Both the position numbers and the translations under genes were made by a program. Source: a virus. Taken from it: 40,111 nt of DNA. Position 1 is the first letter of the stretch. The number at the start of each line of letters is the position of its first letter. Of this stretch, positions 5,907 to 12,631 are shown piece after piece. The notes beneath the pieces were generated by a model, which saw nothing but the letters and a program-made list of their open reading frames with translations, was not told the DNA's origin and did no database searches. The stretch covers positions 1 through 40,111 of the IMG/VR virus record IMGVR_UViG_3300049479_000244. The stretch is one strand, 5' to 3'.

Positions 5907-6229
5907 ATCCTCATGTTAAACTCATAAACACCATTCACCACACACACCACGTCCCGCAAATTCTTTTGGATAGTACACACAAGTGCATCACCATCCCCGA
6001 GACACACAAAGTCCACAGGGTTCCTGCGCCCCGTGTCGGGTATCTTATATAAAAACTTACCGTCCTCTATCTGCTTCAGTGCCTTTTTCTGGTGTGGTAG
6101 GGGCTTGTTGTTCCACATTTTCACCTCAAGTCCCCAGTTCTTGCATGGGTGGATGGCAAACACCCTCTCCGCAACCCTCGTGTCTAGGTCTGCTTCGGTG
6201 CGTTTAATTTTCTTTGGTAGCGCGTACAT
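5903..6229 (-). CDS. PD-(D/E)XK family nuclease, RecU/resolvase-like
   Basis: A 108-residue protein. The segment WGLEVKMWNNKPLPHQKKAL gives an E-x-K catalytic pair followed by L-P-x-H-Q, the pattern seen in RecU-type Holliday-junction resolvases and related nucleases. The later PVDFVCLGDGDALVC supplies an aspartate-containing strand. The small size is typical of phage resolvases. It overlaps the helicase upstream by 26 bases and the DUF1599 gene by four bases, so it is part of the replication operon. It probably resolves branched replication or recombination intermediates. The alternative is a VRR-NUC-type endonuclease; catalysis is inferred only. Confidence 0.55.
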   Translation of the reverse strand: MYALPKKIKRTEADLDTRVAERVFAIHPCKNWGLEVKMWNNKPLPHQKKALKQIEDGKFLYKIPDTGRRNPVDFVCLGDGDALVCTIQKNLRDVVCVVNGVYEFNMRI

Positions 6230-7370
6230 GCTTCAGGTATTCTGCCGGAATAAAATCTTTCCCCGCCTTAATGTTATCATAGATCGCCTGGTCCCTATCC
6301 CCACCAATAAGGTAAAAATATTTGAGGGGCTTTAAAGCATTGATCCGCTTAATTCTACCACGCATCTGTACCTCGTTCCGCACACTGTACCCCATCGAGG
6401 CGAATATCATCACCGCAAAGGAAGGCAACTCAAATCCGGCACCGACCGATGCCTGAATAATGAAATAACACTCACCATCAGCTTCTGCATCAGCGATAAC
6501 TCGCTCAGGATGCTTTGTTCGGCCGTCCAGTACGAACGTCTGGCGCTCCTTAGATAGTTCGTGTTGAAGCGCGTCAATCGACTCGGTGTAGTGAGCGACC
6601 ACAACGACCTTTCTGTATCCTTTTGATATTTCCTTAATAGCAGTACTCTTTGATAGCTGTTCCAGCCGGTGATCTGCGACAAACTGTGCCATCGGTTCCC
6701 ATTCTTCATTTTGTTCATAATCTGGTTTTTTAAGTTTGATAACCTCGTATGTCTCAGGTGGTAGGTCCACCATGTCGCTCATCAGCGCAACATGTGTGTA
6801 TTTGTTGATGAGCTCCTGCATGTCTTTGCGCCACGTCTTCTTGGGAAACCACGCGGGGCGGGGGAGGAATGGCCGATAGGTGAGCTCAAAGTATCGGTCG
6901 CGGTACTTCTTCCATGTGTCTGGTGGTTTGATGTGCGAGAGGACGAGGAGTGTGTGGATATTCCACGGGCTCGACCTTACGGGCGTGGCGGTGAGGAGTA
7001 ATACGGGGCACTGTGGATAAAGCTGTGTATATGTGTATAACTTCTCCGTGCGTTGGCTCCGCAAGCTCGCCACAAACAATGGGCTCGCCACCATATCCGC
7101 CTCGTCTACCACAATGGCGGTTGGGTTCTTCGGTGGCTCGTACTTCTTGAAGTCCTCGAAGGAGTAGACCGTGGCGTATGGTGCGTCCTTCTTCCAAACA
7201 TCTCTGATTTGTTTAGGACAAAGTACTAGGGCGTTTTTGTCTCTACCTTTTTGCTTAAGCCACAACTTAGCAGTAAAACTTTTTCCAGTGCCGACCTCGA
7301 AACAGAGAATGGCATTGTCGTTCTCACTATTAAGAAACTTAGACTGATGTGGGTGTAACTCTATACTCAT
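6204..7370 (-). CDS. superfamily 2 DNA helicase / ATPase
   Basis: A 388-residue SF2 helicase. Visible motifs: the Q-like LHPHQSKF at the start, motif I (Walker A) EVGTGKS at about residues 25-31, motif II VVDEADM (DEAD-type Walker B) near 90, motif III LLTATPV, a central linker, a second RecA-like domain, and motif VI QMRGRIKRI with the arginine fingers. It is short compared with most SNF2 enzymes and similar to compact phage helicases placed between primase and resolvase. It should unwind or remodel branched DNA in replication or recombination using ATP. It overlaps both neighbours (4 bases upstream, 26 downstream). Confidence 0.9.
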   Translation of the reverse strand: MSIELHPHQSKFLNSENDNAILCFEVGTGKSFTAKLWLKQKGRDKNALVLCPKQIRDVWKKDAPYATVYSFEDFKKYEPPKNPTAIVVDEADMVASPLFVASLRSQRTEKLYTYTQLYPQCPVLLLTATPVRSSPWNIHTLLVLSHIKPPDTWKKYRDRYFELTYRPFLPRPAWFPKKTWRKDMQELINKYTHVALMSDMVDLPPETYEVIKLKKPDYEQNEEWEPMAQFVADHRLEQLSKSTAIKEISKGYRKVVVVAHYTESIDALQHELSKERQTFVLDGRTKHPERVIADAEADGECYFIIQASVGAGFELPSFAVMIFASMGYSVRNEVQMRGRIKRINALKPLKYFYLIGGDRDQAIYDNIKAGKDFIPAEYLKHVRATKEN

Positions 7371-7612
7371 TGTAATTCCTTCAGTCGCATCGTCACAATC
7401 TTATCAAAGAACCAGTCTGGACCACGCAGATCGGCGTCATTCTGCTTCTTCGCCCACTGTAGATACCCAACATCATCAAGCTCATACAGCGAATACCCTT
7501 TATACTTCCCATACGGGAAGACATAATCGTGTGTGTTGAGCCGTCGTTTCTTCCCCTCCTCATTGTAAAGGTGGTCGTCGTCCCCGTCCTTCATATATAC
7601 CCACGGATTCAT
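7367..7612 (-). CDS. DUF3820-like protein
   Basis: An 81-residue protein. The core YVFPYGKYKGYSLYELDD followed by YLQWAKKQ matches the DUF3820 pattern (P-x-G-K-Y-K-G-x-x-L-x-x-x-P/D-x-x-Y-L-x-W), a small domain also found at the C-terminus of exonuclease X-type nucleases. The stand-alone form is common in phages. The molecular function is not established; association with nucleases and replication genes suggests DNA binding. It overlaps genes on both sides by four bases (ATGA). Confidence 0.7.
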   Translation of the reverse strand: MNPWVYMKDGDDDHLYNEEGKKRRLNTHDYVFPYGKYKGYSLYELDDVGYLQWAKKQNDADLRGPDWFFDKIVTMRLKELQ

Positions 7613-8802
7613 AATTCAATGTCTACATTACTAATAACATCAGCATCATACGGATCGACTCTCCGCACCATGTCTACCATATCCTTACGCACGATTTCCC
7701 AACGCTTCTTGCCATTTGCGTCCTCATCAGTGAGGCGGATGATGCCAATTGCCTGTAGCTGATCGAGCTCCTTTCTCACCACCTCAACATGAAGCCCCGT
7801 ACATGACGAGATGTTGCGAGCGGTGAGTTGCTTCCCCTGGTCGTGGAGGCCCACAAGGTTTCTAAGCCACGCCCTCCGCTTGTCGTTACAGAGACTATAC
7901 GCAGTCCACTCAAGGGCACTATTAAGATCCTGCGGTAACGGCTCATCAGGCTCGTCAGACATCACCTGTAGCGCGGTGGCTATCGCCTGTAGTTGTTTCA
8001 TCACACGAAACGGCATCTCTGGCTCCGGAAACTCATCCACAAGCCCACTCCGCTCGTCGGTGTGTACTGGGGTTCGTAACAGTGTGCTGTATTCACTCAT
8101 CGTCTGGATCACCCGCTTCGTTTCTTCGTGGAGTGGTGGTATTACTGGTGGTAACCCTTGGAGTAATTCAGTGAGGTACACGTCGAGGTGATGCGCGATG
8201 TGGTTGGTCGTTTCTTTGGACGGCTTACCGTGGCGCGTGACAAACTCCACCGCCTTATGCGTGTCAAACTTCTTCATCCGGTAGCTGATAAACCGCTCAC
8301 CCATATCCGCCACCTCGTTAAAATACCGATAAATCGATGGGGTAGACCCCGCAATCATGCCAATATACCCCTCCCACACAATCGGCTCCTTGCGATTGCC
8401 GGTGCTTTTCGAGAACCGACCGTCATACATCATGCGGAATTGCGAGAGGATCTCCGCGCGCTGTTCGCTGTTCTTACTAAACAGCACCGTAAGATCATCC
8501 ATTGAGAGCACCCCATGCTTCCCAATACGTCCCAACAGTGAGCCGTCAAGCCCTTGTGTTCCTGATAGAAGCGTGTTTGACGTGAGGTCATCGATTTGGT
8601 GGATGAGTTGCTTGTGCGCGATGGCAAATGGTCGTATAAGTTGGCTCTTGCCACCACTACTTGGACCAATGAGCGTAAGCCATACAGGGTCACCCACCTT
8701 CATGGAGTTTGCGACGATGGAGGCGATCACGATGTCCACCATCCCAAAATCTTCTATATACAAGTATTTTGCTATCTCCTCGTGAAGCTCGGCTCGTGTC
8801 AT
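7609..8802 (-). CDS. AAA+ ATPase with C-terminal winged helix, candidate replicative helicase
   Basis: A 397-residue protein with Walker A GPSSGGKS at residues 46-53 and a Walker B-like GVLSMDDL near 97-104. A following asparagine-containing segment and GERFISYRM near 165-175 could provide sensor and arginine-finger residues. The C-terminal part (LTARNISSCTGLHVEVVRKE, then LDQLQAIGIIRL) is a typical winged helix. The spacing resembles MCM-like and related AAA+ helicases (G-x-x-G-x-x-K-S-Q-L) more than DnaB. Placed directly after the primase with a 4-base overlap, it is the best candidate for the replicative helicase. A helicase loader or regulatory ATPase are alternatives. Confidence 0.6.
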   Translation of the reverse strand: MTRAELHEEIAKYLYIEDFGMVDIVIASIVANSMKVGDPVWLTLIGPSSGGKSQLIRPFAIAHKQLIHQIDDLTSNTLLSGTQGLDGSLLGRIGKHGVLSMDDLTVLFSKNSEQRAEILSQFRMMYDGRFSKSTGNRKEPIVWEGYIGMIAGSTPSIYRYFNEVADMGERFISYRMKKFDTHKAVEFVTRHGKPSKETTNHIAHHLDVYLTELLQGLPPVIPPLHEETKRVIQTMSEYSTLLRTPVHTDERSGLVDEFPEPEMPFRVMKQLQAIATALQVMSDEPDEPLPQDLNSALEWTAYSLCNDKRRAWLRNLVGLHDQGKQLTARNISSCTGLHVEVVRKELDQLQAIGIIRLTDEDANGKKRWEIVRKDMVDMVRRVDPYDADVISNVDIEL

Positions 8803-9740
8803 ACCAGTTTATTTAACTCCGTAATGGCCTCACGAAACGAGCAGTTGTGGAGCTTCCGATACGCGTCAATGCTGTCATACGCCCGTCCACAACCACCAAA
8901 ACAGTACGCGCTATTCGTCTTCGGGTAGTACGCGAGACTACCCGTCCTCTCGTTGTGCCACGGGCACACCGCCTTCTTGTGGGTAAATGCTATCAAGTTG
9001 TCCATCGGATAGCTCCTAGCACGCAACACCTCGTCGGTTCCTGTATACGGATTCGGGCTCGTGGCGCGCTCCGCCCTTTGCCGGTGCTCCTCGATGTACT
9101 TATCGTGGAAGCGGATGGGGAGCTTCAGCGCCTTGCGTCTGTCCCTGTCATCAATCACCGACGTCATATCGGGAAATGCTTGCGCAGTTGCGAGGAGCTG
9201 ATGCAAATCGCCCCCCTGCGCCACATAGTCGCTTATGTCTTTTAGCCCCACATGCTCTGGTACAAGTACAATCTTCGCTTCTGGTAGGTATTTAAGAACG
9301 CGCACCATACCCTCTGCTCCCGCGTCGTCATTGTCAAAGCACACCGCCACCTCACGCCCAGCGAGTAACTCTTTCCACTCCTCCTGAAAGGACATCGCGC
9401 CCCCCGTACTCGTGACTGCGGGGATGTTGTGTGACCATGCGACGAGGCAATCCAATTCACCCTCCGTAATGAGTATGGTGGTGTGTTCGGCTTGTAGTTT
9501 GTCATACCCAAACAGGGTGACCCTACTACCAGAGTCGTATAGGTACTTTGGCTTACGCTCATCAAGCGGGTCCCTGCGGTATTTCGCATGGGTGTCGCTG
9601 ATTGGTATTTTGATGCAATCACCAATATCCGCGCGTGTTGCTGTCTGTATATTAAAAAGAGACATCACCTCGTCGGTAATGCCACGGCGCTTGAGGTAAT
9701 CATAAAAATGAGCATCAAGATTGGGTATATTCGATTGCAT
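8799..9740 (-). CDS. DNA primase with TOPRIM domain first and CHC2-type zinc finger last
   Basis: A 313-residue protein. Residues 60-175 form a TOPRIM domain: LFGYDKL, then ITEGELDCL (Glu93) and VCFDNDDAG (Asp136, Asp138), followed by LKDISDYVAQGG as in DnaG. The C-terminus (255-313) is a CHC2-like zinc finger: Cys259, His262, Cys280, Cys284, with CPWHNERTGSLAYYP and SIDAYRKLHNCSFREAI matching the DnaG zinc domain. In DnaG the zinc finger is N-terminal, so this protein looks permuted. It should synthesise RNA primers for the adjacent AAA+ protein. I choose ATG 9740: a TATACT box ends seven bases upstream. Overlaps the downstream gene by ATGA. Confidence 0.85.
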   Translation of the reverse strand: MQSNIPNLDAHFYDYLKRRGITDEVMSLFNIQTATRADIGDCIKIPISDTHAKYRRDPLDERKPKYLYDSGSRVTLFGYDKLQAEHTTILITEGELDCLVAWSHNIPAVTSTGGAMSFQEEWKELLAGREVAVCFDNDDAGAEGMVRVLKYLPEAKIVLVPEHVGLKDISDYVAQGGDLHQLLATAQAFPDMTSVIDDRDRRKALKLPIRFHDKYIEEHRQRAERATSPNPYTGTDEVLRARSYPMDNLIAFTHKKAVCPWHNERTGSLAYYPKTNSAYCFGGCGRAYDSIDAYRKLHNCSFREAITELNKLV

Positions 9741-9746
9741 GAAAGG

Positions 9747-9755
9747 AGTATACCA
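9747..9755 (-). promoter_or_regulatory. extended -10 promoter of the replication operon
   Basis: The complement reads TGGTATACT inside GTGTATGGTATACTCC. Six bases separate the box from the ATG at 9740, so transcription should begin at the start codon itself, giving a leaderless mRNA. No -35 box is evident. The same TG-G-TATAAT layout recurs before several late genes. Confidence 0.65.
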
Positions 9756-9765
9756 TACACACAAA

Positions 9766-9785
9766 CAGCCACCATGAAGTGGCTG
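9766..9785 (-). terminator. hairpin terminator after the HTH gene
   Basis: On the minus strand CAGCCAC (9785-9779), a 6-base loop and GTGGCTG (9772-9766) form a 7-bp stem followed by TTTGTG. It lies between the HTH gene stop at 9802 and the promoter of the primase, so it isolates the two units. The T-run is weak. Confidence 0.5.
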
Positions 9786-9801
9786 TGGATATTCCTGTTT
9801 C

Positions 9802-10023
9802 CTATAGGGAATTGAGTATGTGGTGAACCCTACCGCGCGAGATGCCGTACCGTTCGCCTATTTTCGCTAAGGTAAGCCCCTCCCTGAAGCGCAGTCGCGC
9901 GATGTCGAGATTCCTCGCGGGGATTTTGCTTATATACTCCTTCTTTTTATGCTTCGCATCCTTCACGAGTTCGCGATACATCGCAAGCTCTGCTTCGTAC
10001 TCTTGTTTGCTTATTTCGATCAT
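9802..10023 (-). CDS. helix-turn-helix DNA-binding protein
   Basis: A 73-residue protein. The N-terminal 45 residues are a charged helix or coiled coil (MIEISKQEYEAELAMYRELV, KHKKKEYISKIPAR). The C-terminal end DIARLRFREGLTLAKIGE plus RYGISRGRVHHILN is a clear helix-turn-helix of the sigma-70 region 4 / Trp-repressor type. It could regulate the replication operon directly downstream or the divergent early/late switch (inference). It has its own terminator downstream and lies after the terminator of the previous operon, so it is probably transcribed alone; I could not find a convincing promoter. Confidence 0.75.
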   Translation of the reverse strand: MIEISKQEYEAELAMYRELVKDAKHKKKEYISKIPARNLDIARLRFREGLTLAKIGERYGISRGRVHHILNSL

Positions 10024-10116
10024 ACTTTGTTTTCAGATGTCTGAATAATTACTTGGTAAATCGGTTCGCCCCTTTTCGCTGTGATTTTTGGTGGTTCTTT
10101 TCTGGTTTTTACATAC

Positions 10117-10148
10117 AAAAAACCGCTACAATATCCCTATTGTGCGGT
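10117..10148 (-). terminator. strong intrinsic terminator ending the first early operon
   Basis: On the minus strand, ACCGC (10148-10144) pairs with GCGGT (10126-10122), extended inside by ACAATA/TATTGT with one bulged base, and is followed by a run of six T. It lies 17 bases after the stop of the gene ending at 10166. Confidence 0.85.
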
Positions 10149-10165
10149 CTTTTGCTTTTTGGCTT

Positions 10166-10489
10166 TTATGAGAGCACGTTATATTTTCCGCACTCCTGAC
10201 AATATTCCTTGTCATATGCGTCTTTTACTATATCGTGTATACATTCGCCTTTTTGCTTTTCACCTTTTGATTCGTAGAGTAGTACCCTCCCGCTATTTAT
10301 TTTTTGATCCTCGCAATTATCGTTTATAGGGTAGTAGTACACGGTGTATACGTCATCTTCGCATGTCATTACCACACGCCCTATTTCCATACGCTTTACG
10401 GGGTCAATGAGTAGGTCAATGACGATCTCTTTGTTGCCTCCCTGTCCTTTTGTTGCGCGTTCACTTTGAATTTTTGCATAGAGTTTCAT
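10166..10489 (-). CDS. hypothetical protein, 107 aa, C-terminal Cys pair
   Basis: Starts at ATG 10489, overlapping the upstream gene by ATGA. The first 75 residues are beta-strand-rich and acidic (NKEIVIDLLIDPVKRMEIG, then DDVYTVYYYPI). The C-terminus contains EYCQECGKYN, a C-x-x-C knuckle which with the earlier ECIHD could bind a metal. Unknown family. Last gene before the 10117-10148 terminator, in the operon started by the strong promoter at 11609-11636; likely an early host-interaction gene. Confidence 0.65.
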   Translation of the reverse strand: MKLYAKIQSERATKGQGGNKEIVIDLLIDPVKRMEIGRVVMTCEDDVYTVYYYPINDNCEDQKINSGRVLLYESKGEKQKGECIHDIVKDAYDKEYCQECGKYNVLS

Positions 10490-10686
10490 ATCTCAATAAT
10501 CCTATCGTCGATAATGCCATTATTCTCGATAGTCATCAGATTGTACTCTTTGCGGTGATCCATGTAGTTCTCCCATGTAACCCACCCGTCGATATTCACG
10601 AACACTTCACCCAACTTCTTATCACCCGCGAATACTTCCATGTAATGCATGGTTTCATCGTCGGTGTATTTTATGGTGAGTGTCAT
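10486..10686 (-). CDS. hypothetical protein, 66 aa
   Basis: Starts at ATG 10686 (MTLTIKYTDDETMHYMEVFA) and overlaps the downstream gene by four bases. The protein is acidic, with alternating beta-strand-like segments (KKLGEVFVNIDGWVTWENY) and a C-terminal strand. No cysteines, membrane segment or known motif are seen. The composition is typical of small acidic early phage proteins that bind or mimic host factors, but no role can be deduced. Confidence 0.6.
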   Translation of the reverse strand: MTLTIKYTDDETMHYMEVFAGDKKLGEVFVNIDGWVTWENYMDHRKEYNLMTIENNGIIDDRIIEI

Positions 10687-10687
10687 A

Positions 10688-10993
10688 CTATAAAGTGTTA
10701 TCTGCTAACGCTTTTTGTATCTCATCAATAGCAGCGTACTCACTTGACCAAAAGTTTTTACGTGAGCGGATATCCTTCATGGTCATCTTTCCAAAGTCAG
10801 ACGGCGTATAGAATTCAATATATCCTGCTTGTTTCAATGGTTCAGTTACACGTGACTCACTGCCGTACATTCCGTAATGGTTCATTATGTGAGGTTTTTC
10901 ATCATCTTTTAAAATGATGGTAGTGAAGTATTCACCACTACAACCGTATACACCAGCTGTATACCCTACTTTTAACGTTGTGTATCGTTTCAT
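10688..10993 (-). CDS. hypothetical protein, 101 aa
   Basis: Starts at ATG 10993. A mixed alpha/beta protein (MKRYTTLKVGYTAGVYGCSG, EYFTTIILKDDEKPHIMNHY, then a C-terminal helix YAAIDEIQKALADN). No recognised domain. One base separates its stop from the next gene, so it is cotranscribed. Upstream, 155 bases without a gene contain two inverted repeats that would lie in the operon mRNA. Function unknown. Confidence 0.6.
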   Translation of the reverse strand: MKRYTTLKVGYTAGVYGCSGEYFTTIILKDDEKPHIMNHYGMYGSESRVTEPLKQAGYIEFYTPSDFGKMTMKDIRSRKNFWSSEYAAIDEIQKALADNTL

Positions 10994-11017
10994 GTTTTGT
11001 ATTGTTATATGTAAGCA

Positions 11018-11058
11018 CGTGACACTTCCCGCTTTTTTGTCGCAGTATATGTGTCACG
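11018..11058. repeat. inverted repeat CGTGACAC / GTGTCACG
   Basis: Perfect 8-base arms at 11018-11025 and 11051-11058, separated by 25 bases. It lies in the untranslated gap upstream of the gene at 10993. It could be an operator or an RNA stem; no T-run follows in either direction, so it is not an intrinsic terminator. Confidence 0.5.
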
Positions 11059-11110
11059 TATATGCTATTTTCAAAGAACGCTCGAGCCAGTCACCATGCT
11101 AGTGTGCTCG

Positions 11111-11142
11111 CGCTTGTACCCCATGGCATGAGGTACAAAGCG
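11111..11142. repeat. inverted repeat CGCTTGTACC / GGTACAAAGCG
   Basis: Arms at 11111-11120 and 11132-11142 pair with one bulged base around an 11-base loop that itself contains CCATGGCATG. It follows the stop of the gene ending at 11149 on the minus strand. Without a T-run it looks like a processing or stability stem, or a protein site, not a terminator. Confidence 0.45.
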
Positions 11143-11148
11143 GGTACG

Positions 11149-11475
11149 CTAAATAATCTCGGGGAATAGTTTTGATCCGTCTTTGTTTTTCATGGTGTAT
11201 AGTCCTCCCTCAATTTGGTCCCATGTCTCATGCTTGCAACACTCGCATTTGTAGCAAGCCGGAATACTGCTCCATACTTCCTCCCCCTCCTCGTTTTCTA
11301 TAGTCACACTCGGGTACATAACCCACCTACTGCCCCAATCATTCATTGACTCAAAACATTCTTTGACTGTTTTATGTTTTTCTACTGTTTTTGACTCAAA
11401 TTTTATGGACTCATCCCATTCGAGACAACCATCTTTTTCTATATATTGCGCATTGTGGATTATTATTTTATACAT
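11149..11475 (-). CDS. hypothetical protein, 108 aa, with Cys cluster
   Basis: Starts at ATG 11475. The N-terminal half is beta-rich (MYKIIIHNAQYIEKDGCLEW), followed by an acidic segment and then a cysteine cluster ACYKCECCKHETW that could hold a zinc ion, and a short C-terminal tail. No known family. It is the first sizeable gene of the early operon downstream of the strong minus-strand promoter, which suggests immediate-early expression; a role in redirecting the host is possible but unproven. Confidence 0.65.
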   Translation of the reverse strand: MYKIIIHNAQYIEKDGCLEWDESIKFESKTVEKHKTVKECFESMNDWGSRWVMYPSVTIENEEGEEVWSSIPACYKCECCKHETWDQIEGGLYTMKNKDGSKLFPEII

Positions 11476-11480
11476 ATTTT

Positions 11481-11579
11481 TTATTTAGTTAGTAGTTGCA
11501 CCAGTCGCGCGTCGCGTCGTGCGCGTTTTGCCCGGGTGACTAGTTCTTTTAGTGTGTAGATCTTTTTTGTATGTTTCAT
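11481..11579 (-). CDS. 32-residue basic peptide, first gene of the early operon
   Basis: Starts at ATG 11579, about 23 bases downstream of the expected transcription start of the promoter at 11609-11636, and ends at TAA 11481, five bases before the next start. The peptide (MKHTKKIYTLKELVTRAKRA and a further RRDARLVQLLTK) has 11 Lys or Arg and would form an amphipathic helix. Being first after the strongest minus-strand promoter argues for real translation. It might bind nucleic acid or be a leader peptide. Confidence 0.5.
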   Translation of the reverse strand: MKHTKKIYTLKELVTRAKRARRDARLVQLLTK

Positions 11580-11608
11580 ATGTATGATATGTTTACTTGT
11601 ATATAGTT

Positions 11609-11636
11609 AGTATAGTCTCATTGATATATTTGTCAA
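11609..11636 (-). promoter_or_regulatory. strong sigma-70-type early promoter
   Basis: On the minus strand: TTGACA (11636-11631), a 16-base spacer and TATACT (11614-11609). The -35 is a perfect match to the consensus. Transcription should start near 11602, giving a leader of about 23 bases to the 32-residue peptide gene. It is divergent from the small-terminase promoter about 30 bases away. Confidence 0.8.
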
Positions 11637-11663
11637 GTGTGGCGTGTGGATATGCGTGGTGTG

Positions 11664-11672
11664 TGGTATAAT
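11664..11672 (+). promoter_or_regulatory. extended -10 promoter of the small terminase gene
   Basis: TGGTATAAT inside GTGTGGTATAATGTG. Nine bases separate the box from the ATG at 11682, so the mRNA leader would be about three bases (leaderless). An almost identical 15-base block precedes the portal gene. No -35 hexamer is present at proper spacing. Confidence 0.7.
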
Positions 11673-11681
11673 GTGTGGTAT

Positions 11682-12176
11682 ATGGCGAATTATAAGCCTG
11701 ATACCTCAAAATTAAGCACAAAAGGTGGATATAAAAAAACACTGAAAGACAATCGTGTTGCGCTTTTTAAAGCATTTTTTATTGATCCAAAGAGTGATAG
11801 CTTTCAAAACACAATGCGCAGCGCGATTAAGGCTGGTTATAGCTATACATACGCGCACAATCTTACTGTACAGCGTCCCGCATGGTTTCAAGATATGTTG
11901 CAAGACAGCGAGGTTGCGCGCGCTGAGATGTTAGGACAAGCAGAAAAGGCGCTTAAAAATGCGATCAACTACGATGACAGCGATAAAGAATATGCAAAAA
12001 TGAAATTGCAAGCTAGCACCTTTGTATCAGAGAGGCTTGGCAAAGACCTTTATTCAATGCGTAATGAGGTAACAGGGGCGAATGGGCGCCGTTTAATACC
12101 AAATGAGACACGCGCATCACAAAAAATTTCACTCGCGTCGCTGTTCAAAGGCGTGCAAGACGCTACTGCACAATAG
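11682..12176 (+). CDS. terminase small subunit
   Basis: A 164-residue protein. Residues 20-60 (ALFKAFFIDPKSDSFQNTMR, SAIKAGYSYTYAHNLTV) give the TerS-like DNA-binding region: a protein expected to scan for new segments, an A-x-x-A-G-Y-S turn helix and a following recognition helix. The middle (ARAEMLGQAEKALKNAINYD) is a helical oligomerisation region. The C-terminus KLQASTFVSERLGKDLYSMR with E-V-T-G is characteristic of phage small terminases that link to TerL. I choose ATG 11682, not the upstream frame start, because the -10 box overlaps the longer form. It should recognise the packaging site on phage DNA. Confidence 0.75.
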   Translation: MANYKPDTSKLSTKGGYKKTLKDNRVALFKAFFIDPKSDSFQNTMRSAIKAGYSYTYAHNLTVQRPAWFQDMLQDSEVARAEMLGQAEKALKNAINYDDSDKEYAKMKLQASTFVSERLGKDLYSMRNEVTGANGRRLIPNETRASQKISLASLFKGVQDATAQ

Positions 12177-12201
12177 AATGGTATGTTATGTCAATGAAAT
12201 G

Positions 12202-12221
12202 GCGCCCATGAGGCGCTTTTT
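12202..12221 (+). terminator. intrinsic terminator after the small terminase
   Basis: GCGCC (12202-12206), loop CATGA, GGCGC (12212-12216) and TTTTT (12217-12221). It lies 26 bases after the TerS stop, so the large terminase needs another promoter or read-through. Confidence 0.9.
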
Positions 12222-12550
12222 CTATTGTGTCGATTGTGGTATATGGCTTAGTTGAGCCACATAATACATATACGTCGCACAACATTTATTGTGCGACACT
12301 AAATATATGACGCCGTGGGGGTTCGGTTTTGAAATTTTCGTTTTAAGGTTCCATGCGACACGCGCAAATCGCATCATATTTCTCAAAAAGCACTCTATAC
12401 AAATAAACACGGCAAAAATTTCCCCCAATCCACCCACACAAAAAATCCAGAAAAAATTTTCCCCAATCGCATCACCATTGACAAAAAACCAAACGTGTTT
12501 TGCGCTAATCGAAAACGCGCCATTTCATAGCAAAAAGGTCGGTAAGGTGC
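12222..12550. other. non-coding region with two hairpins and an AT-rich stretch
   Basis: No convincing gene. Two hairpins are near the start: TGGCT/AGCCA (12244-12259) and a perfect 9-bp stem GTCGCACAA/TTGTGCGAC (12274-12297) with a six-base loop. The rest is A- and C-rich with repeated TTCCCCCAATC/TTCCCCAATC-like words (around 12419-12430 and 12459-12470). An open frame from 12307 exists but its composition (Lys/Pro/Asn/Phe-rich, no domain) is like translated AT-rich non-coding DNA. Candidate contents: packaging site, part of an origin, or structured leader. Confidence 0.5.
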
Positions 12551-12579
12551 TTGACTATAACACACAATTCGCTTATGCT
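12551..12579 (+). promoter_or_regulatory. sigma-70-type promoter for a candidate small RNA
   Basis: TTGACT (12551-12556), a 17-base spacer and TATGCT (12574-12579). Expected start near 12586. No open reading frame of note follows before an intrinsic terminator at 12659-12681. The -10 lies in the left arm of a near-perfect inverted repeat. Confidence 0.55.
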
Positions 12580-12631
12580 TAGTGTGAAGCACACGCGCCC
12601 ATGCGGACGCGCGCTCCACACTACGCATAAG
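12572..12631. repeat. 15-base inverted repeat with structured centre
   Basis: Left arm CTTATGCTTAGTGTG (12572-12586) pairs with right arm CACACTACGCATAAG (12617-12631) with a single mismatch. The centre continues pairing (AGC/GCT and CGCGC/GCGCG with a bulge). It could be a cruciform or operator on DNA, or a long stem in RNA if transcription starts further left. Confidence 0.7.

Noticed and set aside
11491-11540. GC-rich stretch CGCGCGTCGCGTCGTGCGCG as a terminator or tRNA part
   Set aside because: The hairpin can be drawn, but the minus strand is explained by codons for Arg, Ala and Asp in the 32-residue basic peptide, and the T-run on the plus strand is not near a plus-strand gene end.
12307-12582. 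Plus-strand open frame of about 91 codons in the terminase intergenic region
   Set aside because: Rich in Lys, Asn, Pro and Phe with no domain, no ribosome signal and no promoter at its start; it runs through a promoter and an inverted repeat. It looks like translated AT-rich non-coding DNA.
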